A stretch of DNA of 64,000 nt from NCBI GenBank assembly GCA_001972305.1, contig BDDD01002946.1:124001-188000 (forward strand). The letters are read 5' to 3'. Origin of the DNA: Cephalotus follicularis. Lineage: Eukaryota > Streptophyta > Magnoliopsida > Oxalidales > Cephalotaceae. The notes under the pieces are model-generated. The model was not told the DNA's origin. It saw nothing but the letters and a program-made list of their open reading frames with translations, and searched no databases. Shown here piece by piece: positions 23,342 to 36,143 of this stretch. Position numbers and translations under genes: made by a program. Each line of letters begins with the position of its first letter. Position 1 is the stretch's first letter.

Positions 23342-23353
23342 TGGTATCAGAAC
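23342..23353 (+). promoter_or_regulatory. Copia primer-binding site, initiator Met tRNA
   Basis: TGGTATCAGAAC lies three bases after the CCAACA end of the LTR. It pairs with the 3' end of initiator methionine tRNA, as is usual for plant copia elements. Confidence 0.85.
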
Positions 23354-23979
23354 TTAATTGATGCTTTTCAGTTGTTATTGTGATCTTATATTACTATATT
23401 GATTGAGTTTTTATGGTTTTTGTGGGCTGATTTGGTACTTAGGGTTGCAAGGAATCCATGGCAAAATTTTTGTTTCAAAGTTGTTTAAAAATTGTTTTAG
23501 ATACCTTGGTTGTAATGAGTAGGATATGGAGATCAATTTATCCTCTAATGGTATGACCATTTGATCACCATATCTCCTCCCTAAGTTCTCTTAAAATTTC
23601 GAGTGTGATGGTGATAAAATAGGTGCTAGGGTTGGTTGTATAAAATTGTTTTTATTAAAAGTGCTTAGAAGATTAAATGGATCATTTTTTGTCTTGGAAT
23701 TTTTTTTCCACTACCAACCACCTTCGGCCACCACCTCCACCTCCATGGTTGACTCCATTAATGGAGACCTCAAGGTCTTTCCCTTGGTCAAGCATGGTGA
23801 AATAATTATGAGATGGTTATGTCATGTTTTTTAAATAATTTTATAAAATTGAGTTTTTTGTCTTAATGGTTTAATTGGACTTGATTCCCCACATGAATGT
23901 CTTGATCGAGAAGGCAAAAAATTTAGCCTTTCAAATAGTCAATGAAAACGGCAAGGGTGGAAACGTCAAGTGATGACAT

Positions 23980-24290
23980 GTGTCCTTAGGGTTTGAGTTT
24001 TAGGGGTTTTAGAAACCCTAAACATTAAACCCATAGGGTTTAAACTTTTAGGTTTTAAACCCTTAGGATTTCTCAAATCCTAATCTCTAGGGTTAGCCAA
24101 ACCCTAGATGATGAACAATTAGGATTACCCAAACCCTAAACCAAAGGCACAAAGTTTAGAATTTAGAAACTCTAATTTAAGGTACTTGACCTTTAGGGTT
24201 TTGAAAACCCTAAACCTAAACACTAAACTTAAGGGTTTTAGAAACCCTAAACCTAAAGGGGTTTTCTAACCCTTAGGGTATGTTTTTTGG
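23980..24290. repeat. Telomere-like TTTAGGG/CCCTAAA motifs in inverted pairs
   Basis: This part of the copia leader is packed with degenerate TTTAGGGTTT and AAACCCTAAA motifs in both orientations. TAGGGTTTTGAAAACCCTA at about 24196 is a perfect inverted repeat around one base, and GGGGTTTTAGAAACCCT and GGGTTTTAGAAACCC occur nearby. It is not a head-to-tail telomere array. It looks like a hairpin-rich leader sequence. Confidence 0.75.
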
Positions 24291-25547
24291 ACATACATTA
24301 TTATTCAATCGATATACTATGGTGATAGTGACAAATAGATCACATTTTATATTAGTTCGTGATATTGAATTAATATGCATGATGATACTTCATGGACTTG
24401 ACCTAGTTTAAACTTTTATTTTTAAATGTTGGATGGTGTAATTATTTTACAAAGATGGGAATGTTTGCAATATTTTTTTTCATTGGGGCTTACATGCCTC
24501 TTCTCCCTCTTTAATTTCTATCTATAAATTCTTTCTTTCTCCTTGTAACTCCCCTTGATTGAGAATCAAGGTTTCTTTAGTTATAGAAAGAAAATTGTAA
24601 TTCAAGCTCGAGAGTCGCAGCAGAAGCAAAAGGTTGAGAAGAACGAAGACTAAAGAATTTTACAAGACCCATGGCATATATGGGATATGAATGCTTGTTG
24701 TAATAGTCACACCTAGGAATAAGACCAGTGACTTGCATCGAGCTCAAGCAAGTCACAATAGTAAAAGTTCGTGATTTATCATTAGGGTGTTAGGATGTAT
24801 GAGATGCAAGCCTACATTTATGCTAAAGGTTCCAACGACCTCTCAACATTATGGCACATACCTGTAATGAGATTAATAAAGGGTTGGCATAATAATTAAA
24901 AAGTGACCTTCCATACCCTCAAACAACAAATATCAAGAAAATGATGAAACTAAACAATATTAGGTCGTCGCCTTCCTACATTACTATTAATGTGGATGAT
25001 TCTGTGGGGTGTAAACTTGTTGTGCACACTCAAGGTTTACATTCCATGAGGGTTTTCACATCAATCGAACATATGATGTGCATACAAGTGAATTAGTGAT
25101 CGGATTCGGTTTGGGCCACACCTAAGGGTCTTATCACATATTCACTTGTGTGTTAATGAAAGGTCATGCTTTACTAGGGTGTATTTGATTTGTTGAGCAC
25201 ACTCAAGGTCAGATTGCATCTAGAGGCAAAACAAAAGATCGAGGGTTGTACAAGGTGTTGCACAATAGGCAAAGAGCTTTGCCTAACTGTAGAACTTATC
25301 ATAACTTGTTTAGCACATTCAAGGTTATGATAAGAAGGTTTTAGGACATCGATCACCCACTCGAAATTAGAGTCCATGAGATGGATTGCTAATTACAGTC
25401 TCGCATACTTTGAGGGTTAGGAGATTCTCGAAAAACAGTGGGAGGTATCATGAAGTTTAAAGACCAAAACTTTATGCTTATATTTTTATTGAATTTAAAT
25501 TCTGCTTTATTAATTATTTTCTTGTGTTTATATATGTAGATCCCACG

Positions 25548-26051
25548 ATGACAAAGCCTTTATCCATCATTCTTGAGAAGAATGTGCTCACTGGTCCCAA
25601 CTTTAAGGACTGACTCAGAAATCTGAGAATCGTTCTCGATTTGGAGAACATAGATTGTGTTATTGAATCACCTATGCCTGCATTACCTGCAGAAAATGCC
25701 TCACCTGAGGTAAAAGCCATTTACAAGAAATGGCTGAAGGATGATAAAAAGATTAGATGCTATATGATGGAATCTATGTCTAATGCCCTCCAACTGCAGC
25801 ATGATACAATGCGAGATGCGAGAGCCATCTTGCTGCATCTTTGTGAACTTTATAGGGAAAGCAGTAGGAATGCTCGCTTCCAATTAACTGATGAACTTTT
25901 TGGTAGCAAAATGGCAGAGGAGACATCAATTAATGATAATGTGCTGAGAATGATCAATGCGATTAAACGTCTCGTAGCTCTCGACATCATTCAAGATGTA
26001 GAGTTAAGCACAAATCTGATTTTGCATTCACTTTCGCATTCCTATTTTAGT
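25548..26051 (+). pseudogene. Copia gag, truncated, one internal stop
   Basis: The ATG at 25548 opens a frame with the plant copia gag signature: LTGPNFKD at about residue 15, then a TGA (25611) where a tryptophan is expected, then LRNLRIVLDLENIDCVIE. The middle has WLKDDKKIRCYMMESMSNAL and LCELYRESSRNARFQL. The frame ends near LILHSLSHSYFS as D LTR sequence takes over. Gag would form the particle shell. About half of the protein and the zinc knuckle are missing. Confidence 0.85.
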
Positions 26052-29000
26052 TAAACTCAGTTGGGAACTCCCCATTTCAGTCATCTCAGTTGATGACCAC
26101 ACAACCTTCTCTGTCGGTGGCTTATTCTGTCAATCTTAGTTGGCTGACTGCCTGAATTTAATCATCTTACAAGTGGGACACCTGGGTATTATGTATATCA
26201 GGCTAGGCCATCTCCCTAATCCTTCATGCGTTAGTAGAGAATTGGAGTGATTATCTCATTAGAGCTTAATTATACTGAGCAAGGTCTGAGACCCTATAGG
26301 TCTTCTGACCCTAAGGTCTTTTAGCAAGCCTGGTATAATGGGATTGAAACCTGTAGCGACCCCGACCCGAGTCCACCTTAAGCTCAAAGCGAACTCTGAA
26401 GATCGGTTGCACTACGTTGGGTGTGAAACGATACATCCTTTGGTACTATTCTCTAAAAGTACTTAACATCATAAACTTATGTCTCGTAAGATTATACATA
26501 ACCTTTAAATCAAACTTTATACATAATCATCTTACATGAAGATGTATTAACCATATCTTTGCTGTACATAACACAGGATCACAATTCTTACATAAACACA
26601 TATTACAGCGGAAAAACATTATTTTTATTACATAATAAAACATAATGCGAATATCATCGCATAAACTTCATTTCTCAAAAATTTCTTCATAAGAGCTTCC
26701 TCTAAGCTTGCAATCTCCTCTCATTCATTCCCTGAAAACATTTTATTTGAAAACAACATTGAAAGGAATGAGCTCAAAACAGCCCAGTAAGGTGTTTAAA
26801 CACATTTCATCATAACGATTTTCTAGTCAACATATATGACTAAAACATTTCATAAAACATATCACTTTTCTAGTTAATATCATAACTAGATCATTTCGTA
26901 AACATGAAAATCATAAAAACCTTAATGAACCCTTTACACCGCTTCACCGGGGCATTGTGCACTCCCCGATTACTATCCTTACATCACATGCATGTCCGCG
27001 AGCACTTTTAGGCTCCATTTGAGCATTTAGCTCCATTAACATTAATCCATCTCGGATTCTTTCTCTTGGTTCATTCATCATATACTTTGAGTGATCAGCT
27101 CAAAGCATTCATAAAAATCATTTCATAACATTTCCTTTACAATTCATAAACTTTCTCTTCATTTGAATAAATGATTCAAAACAGTTTTATAAAAACAGTT
27201 TTGCGTAGCTTTACGAAAACCGATAATTCATATAGAAATAAGCATTTTCAGATAAAACTCAAAACACAAACATTAAAGTAGACATCTTGAAGATTTCAGA
27301 AAGCTCAAAATCACAACAATTGGTAGATAATTGAATCCTCTACGAATTTTTGAAAGTGGCTGATTTCTTAAGGAAACAGGGCATGAGCAGTAAAATGAAT
27401 CCTTGATTCTCATCTATAATTCGACATAATTTTCAGATGAATAAAACATAACAGTCAAATAGGACATCTTAAGGTTTTCAAAACATCCAACCATTTAATT
27501 TTTCATCAAGAAACGAGTGAGATATGATTTAAATAAGCTACTACATAATCCAGGAATAGAACAGTGACTGAAAAGCAATTTAAAACTTGGAATTCCATCA
27601 AGAAAACGATAGAATATTGAAATATGCAAAGCATAACATTTAAAGAAGACATTTCAAAGTTTCCAGAACATCCAACCATTCACAAATCCATTTAGAATTG
27701 AACAAGTTATCTATTGAACAATCTTCTGCATATTTAAGAGCAAAACAGAGGAAGTTTTAACAATAGTGGGTATAGAATTTCCTTACTTTAGCTCTAGAAT
27801 TTCCTTTCCTTTTGATCACCACGAATTCTCCACTTCACTATCTGCAGGAATACTCTCTTTCTCAGTCCAAAATGACTGACATCAAGCTTCCTTGCCATTA
27901 AATAGAGGGATGGCTTCTTGGGTAAGTTTCTTCCCCCCTCTCACACATTCATTTGTTTATTTTGGCAGCCCATGTGACCAAATTTAATCCAATCCAAGTG
28001 TTACACTTGTTAGATCCTCAGATAATACCATTTAGCATCTTCCCTTGGCATGCCACGTGTCCCCAAAAAAAGAATTCTACTCACAAATGCCAAAAAGTCA
28101 GATATTACCTTTTGTCTGCAGCTCAAAGCGTCGACCGTTTCCTTCTAAGCGTCGGCGCCTAAGGGTTTAACCTGACTTTTTCACCTCAATCCCGACTAAA
28201 GCGTCGACTATTTATCCCAAAGCGTCAGCGCTTTAAGTCAACTGACAAATATAACTTCAACGCGTCGACGTTCAAAATTAGGAGGTCGACTCTTACCCAA
28301 AGCGTCGACTCTTTACAATAAGCGTCGACGGTTAGAGGCATATTTCCAATTTACCTTTGCACTGGTTTAAAGCGCAGAGAGGATGGGTCAAAGCGTCGAC
28401 CGTCACTACCCAAGCGTCGGCGCTTTAAGTGGAACTGTCGGAACTTTAGACAGTTTTCCTTCTCATCACTTAGCTGAAAATATACGCAATGGTCCCTGAG
28501 CGTAGGGTCATACTACGGGTCCCTTAAACTATCTGCCAATATACACAATAGAAATCATATTCCATAATTAATATCTTACATGGAAACTTGGGTCATTATA
28601 AAACCCATGTAAAACAGTTTGATTTAGATGAAACAGGGGCTTCAAGCCTCGATGTTATCGCGCTAAGCGTTGACACTTTAGCTACTAGTAACACGTAAGG
28701 CGTCTACACTTTAACCAAAGCATCGGTAGCTCCCCCATTTCCTTTAAGCGTTAACAGGGTCTATAATTCACGTTAATGGATCAACTAGCACACAGGAACG
28801 CAAAGAAACACATATCGCGTCGACTGACTCAACCACAAGGCGTCGACGATTTTAGCCAAGCGTCGACGATTGGACCCAAAACAGCGGGTTCAACGAACAA
28901 CATAAAAAAACAAATTAAATCCATCAAAGCATATGTATATCATACATGTTAACAATTAAGCTTGCGATTGGCAAAACTTGCAGCCAAATTCGACGAAATG

Positions 29001-29888
29001 TCACTTCTCTTCTGCTTCACTCACGGCTATACACCACTACTCTCCCACTTGTGCCAACTGAGCTTCTATTTCTTTAACACTACATGATTAGCACGCTTCC
29101 GTTACATCCTACACAAATGTAGCAAACACTGTGTGCCACCGAAGCTCGGGCCAGATTCCAGCCAAGACATCGAAACTCCTGCCACTTCACAGAAACACCA
29201 TAAAACCTTCGGTTCTAGGCGTCTACACCTGAGACTTGCCAAGAATCAGCGCGGGTTCGCCTCGCTGAAGCTCCAGCTAGGTCGCTCGAGCTCCTGTCAC
29301 GCCATAACCGGCCTCCAAAACCTTTGATTTGATCATTAGCAATCAAAACTCACCGTGACTCAACGTCAAATGCCAACCCCAGGCGGCGACAAGTTGGAAC
29401 GACTGAGTTATCTTAGTCGGCTAATTCCCGTCGATTTTGTCCAGAAATCGCCTCAACTATCACGAGCTGGGCTTCACAAAAAAGAACAGATCCACCTGCA
29501 ATGATTCCCAGTGGTGGAAACACAGCAGCAATGATGGCAAAGCGTCAGGAAGAAAAAGAGAAGAAAATAGAAGAAGAGGAAGAGAAGGTTACCGTCGGTT
29601 GGTAAGGAGCCGAACGCCTTCCTTTTCCGGTCTGGTACCTCCCTCTTCTCCAGAGTTCTCTCCTTTTTTGTCTCTCTGGCGCGTTATCTAGTGCGAAAAT
29701 GGCGCAAAACTCCCATGTCTTCCTCCCTTTTCATTTGAGAGTCGGGCGTTTCTAGAAAACGCCCGACCTCTCTCTCTCTCTCTCTTTTTGCTTCGGGCCT
29801 CTATTGGGCTTTATTACAGAAATACACTATGCCATATACTATAACAATTATTTATTACAACAATTGCTATAAACTTTGGGGCATTACA
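26052..29888 (-). repeat. Left LTR of the D tandem array, truncated and interrupted
   Basis: 26052-26346 matches 34675-35018 and 28606-29888 matches 35022-36351 of the central D LTR. The right end reads GGGGCATTACA, with the purine tract of the internal region directly outside. About half of the 3.5-kb LTR, including its primer-side end, is missing at the left, where the copia gag stops. A solo family A LTR (26352-28600) splits it. GTCGAC-type motifs recur at about 28665-28870, and a GC-rich island lies at about 29130-29400. Confidence 0.85.
26352..28600 (-). mobile_element. Solo LTR, family A, with target duplication
   Basis: 2249 bp from TGTAGCGACCCCGACCCGAG to GGGTCATTATA, related along its length to the LTR at 52520-54811. 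AAACC lies at 26347-26351 and again at 28601-28605, a perfect 5-bp target duplication. The central D LTR has the uninterrupted site ATTGAAACCCATGTAAAAC near 35010-35028. On the minus strand, CTATTTAATGG (about 27896-27905) is at the position of the TATA box of the related LTR at 49086. A dense GTCGAC-motif cluster lies at about 28125-28430. Confidence 0.95.
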
Positions 29889-31079
29889 TCCTCCCCTCCG
29901 TAGAGAAATCTCGTCCAGAGATTCCCTAGGTTAAAACATGTGAGGGTACAATGCCTTCATTTCTTCCTCATGTCCCATGTGGCTTTCTCAAAGCCATAAT
30001 GTTGCCATAACACTCTCGTCAATTAAATTTCCTTCTTTTTGAACTTTTTGATTCGATGATCGATCACCCAAATAGGAATCTCTTCAAGCTCATATCCATC
30101 CTTAACTCTAACGGCTCATATTGTAGCACGTGAGAAGGATCTGGATAATATGTTTTGAGCAATGAGACAATAAAACATCATGTAATACACGATATCTCTC
30201 TAGGAATTATACTAACGGTAGAAGTTCATTACAACTGCCATCCGGATCCATTGTACTTTCGCTGTGCTACTCTGATTCATGGAATACACTCTACGTTACA
30301 TGGTAGGTTCTGTTCCCATAGGTTGGGTGGTAAGGCAAGAATGTAGGCAACTATGCCCACACTCTCTTCATGTCATTCCACCAAATTTGGCTTTAGATCC
30401 TGGTACATCTTACTAATCGCCGAATGTATTGAGAAACTAGAGCAATAGGCTTGTTACCACAGTTCATCCTTCAACCATTTATTGTAAAGGATACAAAGTC
30501 TGCCTTGGGCTCTTATCAATTTGTCATCATGAATCGAGAATTCGGGTTTGAACCCATCTTGATCATCAATGCAGTCTTAAAAAAGATTCCATCTCCACAT
30601 CTCTCTTTGGAGGTAAGGAGGTCAATTTTCTCTGGAAACACGTTCGGGTATTCATAGACAACCGGGATATCCTCAATCCTCGGTGCCATTATGCAATATA
30701 AGGCAATTGGACCACGTGTTATATTGGGCCACCAATGGCTTTCATTACATTAAACAGTACTATATACATTACAAAAATTATTTATACAAATTTTGGGCTG
30801 TAACTTTTGACTTTATTGGGGAACAGTCATCCCAAATTCTTGAGAGAGTCGGTTCACCAGATTTGTCTGGCAGCGATAAGACTCCACTAGGATGCCATCA
30901 TAAGGGTTATCACCTTTGACACCATGACATTCAACAAATATTATAACCTTTATCCTGCTTAGTTGAGGAAGATATACGATAAACCAATAAGCAATATTGG
31001 AGGTGTTATCACAGCACCTCATGTTTGTCTATTTCTTGCTTCCACATGATAGCACCCCAGAGTCCATGGTGCTAGCATA
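29889..31079 (-). pseudogene. pol remnants of D unit 1, heavily deleted
   Basis: Directly outside the LTR is the minus-strand purine tract ACGGAGGGGAGGA. In sense order from the right come 340 bp without family motifs that include an LTR-terminus-like piece (about 30700-30805), a VFPEKI-type protease-RT linker near 30640, and a KMYQDL-type integrase zinc-domain piece near 30400. Then come LALPP and VHxxFHVS-like integrase C-terminal traces near 30300, and a chromodomain-like end (KATWD, then EEEMKALYPHMF after a one-base shift) at about 29925-29985. RT, RNase H and the integrase core are absent. D unit 2 shares the same deletions. Confidence 0.7.
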
Positions 31080-32627
31080 AGAGTTTAATCCGAGTGGTGC
31101 TCCTTTTTCGCATCCCCGAAAGCTGAGGCTGGTCCTTTGACATACATCTGGCCTATAGCATAGGCTCTTGCCTACACTCTAGGTGCCGAACCCATAGGTT
31201 ATTTGCCTCGGGCTCCCCACACTATATTAGGTGAACTAGAGATAGGCGATGTGATCCAGAACCACGGCCCTGATGGGAACCTCCTTGAGATCTAGCCAAA
31301 CTTTGTTCTGGCTTATTCCCAAATCCATACCTGTTATGGGGTCACTCTGCTGCTATATGGTCAATAGCTTCGCACACTATGCATCTGCTGTCCTTCCACC
31401 AGCAATCATCTGAGGCATGATTTGTGCACTAGCAATATATGGACGGACTAAAAGTAACTTGATCCCTATCACTGGGAGCTCCATGGTGTCTTCCTTGGGT
31501 TGACATTCTCCTCTATTGGCGTCTCTATCGAGATCCTTTACCTTCCCTCATCTGTTAGGGGCTCGACTCTTCGGTCTTCAGAAGCTGGATGGTTTACTAA
31601 TGCTTTGAGGAGATTCACCCTGACTTGGGCTACTGTAACTTCTAGTCTTCTGGGATTTATTACAGCTTCCAGAACTCCTCTCTTATTTCTATTCTAGCAG
31701 AGCTTGCCTATTACTACCTAACTGGATCTTCAGATTACGCAATTCCTCCATTACTGCTTCAACCTCCCTGGCTCTACTAGACATCTCAAATAAGGATCTC
31801 AGTTGAAGAGGCACTGGCTTAAGTCTGATATTGGGTCTAAGCCATCCAAGAAACCTCTTGGCCTTCCTTGTTTCGTTGTTAACCATATGAGGAGCTACTC
31901 TTGATAATTCAATAAATTTGGCCTCATGCTGGGCCACCGTCATGTCACCTTGAGTCAGGTTATGAAATTCAGCTTTGCTCTTGTCAACTTCGGCCTCTGG
32001 GTACTACTTTTCATTGAACACTGTTTTAAAAGCATTGTAGGAGTGTGACACCCCTGATTGATCCCAGGATGTAGCAACCATCCTTCACCAATGTTCTGCT
32101 TCACCTTGGGGCATATAGCTGGCAAAAAGGACTTTCTTCGAGACTGAACATTGCAAAACTGTGAAGATCTTCTCTGTTTGCATTATCCACCTTTTAGCGG
32201 AAACAACCTCAAAATCCCCTGTGAATGCTGGAAGATTTAACTTGAAGAATCTTATGAAGGGATCCTACATACGTGAAGGCTGGTCAACTGATCTCCTTGC
32301 TGCTTCAGTACGCCTAGCGGGCCTTACAGCTGGGGTTTGCTCTATTGCTTCTGTTGCATGCCTAATTGGCCTTTCGGTTGGGATTTCCTCTGCTGCAGCC
32401 CTTTCACGCCGAATAAATGTGTTCATTCGGGTAATTATGGACAGCATTTCCCTAGGAAAACTTAGTGATTCTTCTTGGGTGGGAGGAACATTTTATGCTT
32501 CCTGGGTCGTAGCCACATTCTCTGCTTCTTGGGCCGCACTTCCTTCTTCAGCAGCTGTAGCTCGGGTCCGTCTTGTCATCGGCCGGACTTTATCTCCTCT
32601 TGCGGTTCTTCCGCGTCGACCTTCCAT
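31080..32627 (-). pseudogene. Broken gag of D unit 1
   Basis: Starts at a minus-strand ATG at 32627 (MEGRRGRTARGDKVRP) and stays in one frame through 31689. It has in-frame stops, including a GAA-to-TAA change after residue 45 or so. Capsid motifs include FTGDFEVVSAKRW, AEHW, and MTVAQHEAKFIELSRVAP. A cysteine-histidine region near 31365-31420 (ASDDCWWKDSRC, then IVCEAIDHIAA) is a decayed pair of CCHC knuckles. The last part before 31080 matches the alanine- and methionine-containing tail that normally leads into protease, but no protease follows. Confidence 0.8.
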
Positions 32628-32818
32628 ATTTCTACCTTGTATAAGAGACAAAAGTCAGCTATCAATTTTCATAACCATAATACTCATTATTTCCAACAAA
32701 CTCAATATAATACTCATTATTTCCGCAATTCCAAATAACTCCAAATAGCACTTTATTCAACCAATCACTTGCAAATCCAATGACCAAGGATCCTATGCTG
32801 GCATATCCAGCATAGATT

Positions 32819-32831
32819 GGCTCTGATACCA
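32819..32831 (-). promoter_or_regulatory. Primer-binding site of D unit 1
   Basis: Minus-strand TGGTATCAGAGCC is complementary to initiator Met tRNA. It lies three bases inside the LTR edge at 32835 and shows that unit 1 is read leftward from the central LTR. Confidence 0.9.
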
Positions 32832-33675
32832 AGCTCTCACACCCCGAACCATGAGGAAACCCCCACGACTCGACACGTGATATGCCTTCCATACAATCCA
32901 TTCATCTTATACTCCAAAAGTGCTATAAATTTAAAATTTTAATCAATCATATTATATCAGCGGAATAATCAATATATATATATATACATAGTCTAACTCT
33001 CATAATTTTATGAAAATCGGGAATGTTGTATCCGTTTATCAGACTATACCCCTTGTAAGAGAAAACACAATTCATAAAATAGGCTCAGCCCTTAGTAAAC
33101 CACACTCCCATAGGACGAAATCAAGAAATATACGATACACATGCAGAGATAATCTTTCAAATACCTCAATATATGAACCCATCCATATCCATTACATCAA
33201 CACACATATATTTTAAGACTGCCACAAGCCGGCAGGTCAATTGCAGAAATAAAACATGTCTCTTATTCAACATCTATTCATTTACATTAATCACATTTAT
33301 ACGAGGTAGGTCGGTGGAGATGTAGATCCTTACTCTACGATTTAGCCTGGCTGATCATTGCAGCGTGTCACCTGGACCTGACGTATCCAAAGAAATGAAT
33401 GGGTCAGCAACCCGAAGGTTGTGTACAATATACATTTGCATAATATAATAAGGATACAACAGATATATATGATGTCATGAGATTGCATAAATGTTCATAA
33501 GCCACAATATGAGCAATTCACATTCATGACATGCTAACTCATTCATCTAATAACAATCTAGAGATTAACTAAATATATATATTTTCCCAAATTAGTGTAT
33601 ATAAGTAGTTAACCACATGCCAATACAATTCATAACTATGTCAGTCCCTAACCATACAATTTCTTCACCATAACC

Positions 33676-33770
33676 GTACGATCCATAACCATTCAATCCA
33701 TAACCATACGATCCATAACCATATAATCCGTAACCGTCCAATCCGTAACCGTTCAATCCGTTTATTCACA
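33676..33770 (-). repeat. 15-bp tandem repeat in the central D LTR
   Basis: Units of the type ATCCATAACCATACG are repeated about six times with ATCCGTAACCG variants. The matching array of the right D LTR is longer (about 46915-47095). Open frames across these arrays give tyrosine-glycine-serine repeats and are artefacts of the period being a multiple of three. Confidence 0.8.
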
Positions 33771-33929
33771 ATCCATTCAATAACAATCCATTAGATTACA
33801 ATTCAATCATTACGTATTCATAGATCATTTGTGATAGAGTCTTAGTCTCATAGAAGACCGTGTTCCCTAGTTCAATCACAATTGGGTGATCCAAGTAGTG
33901 TCCTGCCCTTCGGTGACTTCATCAGTCAT

Positions 33930-34830
33930 CTCCTTGGGTGACTAATCAACCATCTCAGTTGGTGACTTATTCAGTCATCTCAGCCAGTGGCTATTAGGGG
34001 GTTGGTCATCTTGACTGATGCCATATTTTAGATATCTCAGTCGATGACTAATGTGGTCTGCCTAGTCAGTGACTTATTCAATCAATCTCAGTCAGGGACC
34101 ATTTTGGTCATCCCAGTCGGTGGATTATTCAGTCATCTCTGTCGGGAACCGTTTCGGTCATCCCAACTGGTGGCTTATTCAGTCATCTAAGTCGGGTGAC
34201 CATGAAGGGTTTGGTTATCCCAGTCGGTGGCTTATTCAATCAACTGAGTCGGGAACCATTTTCGTCATCGCAGTCAGTGGCTTATTCAGTCATTTCAGTC
34301 AAGTGATCATTAGGGGTTGGTTATCCCAGTCAAAGACTTATTCAGTCATCTCAGTCGGTAACCATTTCGGTCATCCCAGTCGGTGGCTTATTCAGTCATC
34401 TCAGTCGGGTAACCATTAGGGGTTGGTTATCCTAGTCAGTGGCTTATTCAGTCATCTCAGTCGTGAACCATTTGGGTCATCCCAGTTGGTGGCTTATTCA
34501 GTCATCTCAGTCGGGTGACCATTGGGGGTTGGCTATCCAAGTCGGTGGATTATTCAGTCATCTCAGTGAGGAACCATATCGGTCATCCCAATCGGTGGCT
34601 TATTCAGTCATCTCAGTCGGGTGACCATTAGGGGTTGGTTATCCAAGTCGGTGGCTTTATTCAGTCATCTTAGTCGAGAACTCCCCATTTCAGTCATCTC
34701 AGTTGATGACTATACAACCCTCTCAGTTGGTGGCTTATTCAGTCAATCTCAGTTGGAGGGGTTTCCAGTCTACTCGATCAGTGGCTTATTCAGTCAATCT
34801 CAGTTGGCTGACTACCTGGATTTAATCATC
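33930..34830 (-). repeat. Alternating 50/56-bp tandem repeat in the D LTR
   Basis: Units share GGTGGCTTATTCAGTCATCT and alternate between a 50-bp form containing GGGAACCATTTCGGTCATCC and a 56-bp form containing GTGACCATTAGGGGTTGG. About 15 or more units are present. The right D LTR has a matching but independently varied array at about 47230-48090. The left LTR keeps only the last units (26055-26160). Confidence 0.85.
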
Positions 34831-36090
34831 TTACAAATGGGACACCAGGGTCTTTTGTCTATCAGTCTAGGACATCTCCCTAATCCTTCTTGCCTTAGCG
34901 AAGAATGGGAGTGATTATCTCATTAGAGCTCAATTATACTGAGCAAGGTCCAAGACCCTGTAGGTCTTCTGACCCTCAGGTATTTTGACAAACCTGGTAT
35001 CATTGGGATTGAAACCCATGTAAAACAGTTTAATTTAGATGAAACAGGGGCTACAGGCATCGATACTATCGCGCTAAGCATTGGCGCTTTAGCTAGTAGT
35101 AACACGTAAGGCGTCAACACTTTACCATGGCGTCGGCAGCTCGCTCATTTCCTTTAAGCGTTAACAGGCTCTATAATTCGCGTTAACGCGTTGCATCAAC
35201 TAGAGCGCAGGAACGCAAAGAAACACATATCACGTCTACTGACTCAACCACAAGCCGTTGATAGATCAACACAAGGCGTCGACGCTTTTAGCCAAGCGTT
35301 GACGGTTTGACCCAAAATAGCGGGTTCGGCGAACAGCATCAAAAAAATAGATTATATCCATCAAAGCATATGTATATCATACCTGTTAACAATTGAGCTT
35401 GCAAATGGGGAAGCTTGCAGCCAAATTCGACAAACTGTCACTTCCCTTCAGCTTCACTCACTGCTACGCACCACTGCTCTCCCTCCTGCGCCAACTGAGC
35501 TTCTATTTCTCTCACACTGCATGATTAGCATGATTCCGTTACATCCTACACAAAGGTAGCAAACACTGTGCACCACCGGAGCTCCGGCCAGATTTTGGTC
35601 AAAACCTCGGAACTCAAGCCACTTCACAAAAATTCCACAAAACCTTCGGTTCTAGGCGTCTACACCCAAGACTTGTCGATAATCGGAGCGGGTTCGCCTC
35701 GTTAGAGCTCCGGCCAGGTGGCTCGAGCTCTGATCAAGCCATAACCGGCCTCCAAAACCTTCCATTCTCTCATTGGCGATCGAAACTCACCATGACTCGA
35801 CGTCAAACGCTAGTTCCAGGCGGCGGTGAGTTAGAAATACTGAGTTGACTCAATCGGCTAAATCCCATCGATTTTGGCTGGAAATCGCCTCAACTATCAT
35901 CAAAATCGGTGTAGCTGGTCTTCACAATGAAGAACAGATCCATCCACGATGATTACTGATGGTGTAAACGCAGTAACAGTGACGGCAAAGCGTCAGGAAG
36001 AAAAAGAGAAGAAAAGAGAAGAAGAGGAAAAGAAGGTTACTGCCGGTTGGTAAGGACCCGCACGCCATCCTTTTCCGGCCCAGGGCCTTC

Positions 36091-36143
<53 letters not shown>

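Larger units (their letters stand above)
19073..26051 (+). mobile_element. Ty1/copia element, 5' portion only
   Basis: It consists of a 5' LTR ending CCAACA at 23339, an initiator-Met primer site, a 2.2-kb leader, and a copia-type gag that is cut at about 26051 by the left D LTR. Protease, integrase, RT and the 3' LTR are not in the window. The 5' LTR is split by a solo gypsy LTR. The left edge at 19073 (TGTTAGAG) is inferred from the expected TGTT/AACA symmetry and is less certain than the rest. Confidence 0.7.

Noticed and set aside
23980..24290. Interstitial telomere from a chromosome fusion
   Set aside because: Motifs are degenerate, in both orientations and inside a copia leader. No head-to-tail array.
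33676..33770. Short regularly spaced repeats resembling a CRISPR array
   Set aside because: Units are directly adjacent 15-bp repeats without unique spacers, inside an LTR of a plant retroelement.
34069..34914. Several consecutive plus-strand ORFs with WLIQSSQSG-type repeats
   Set aside because: They follow the 50/56-bp LTR tandem repeat and are antisense to the element.
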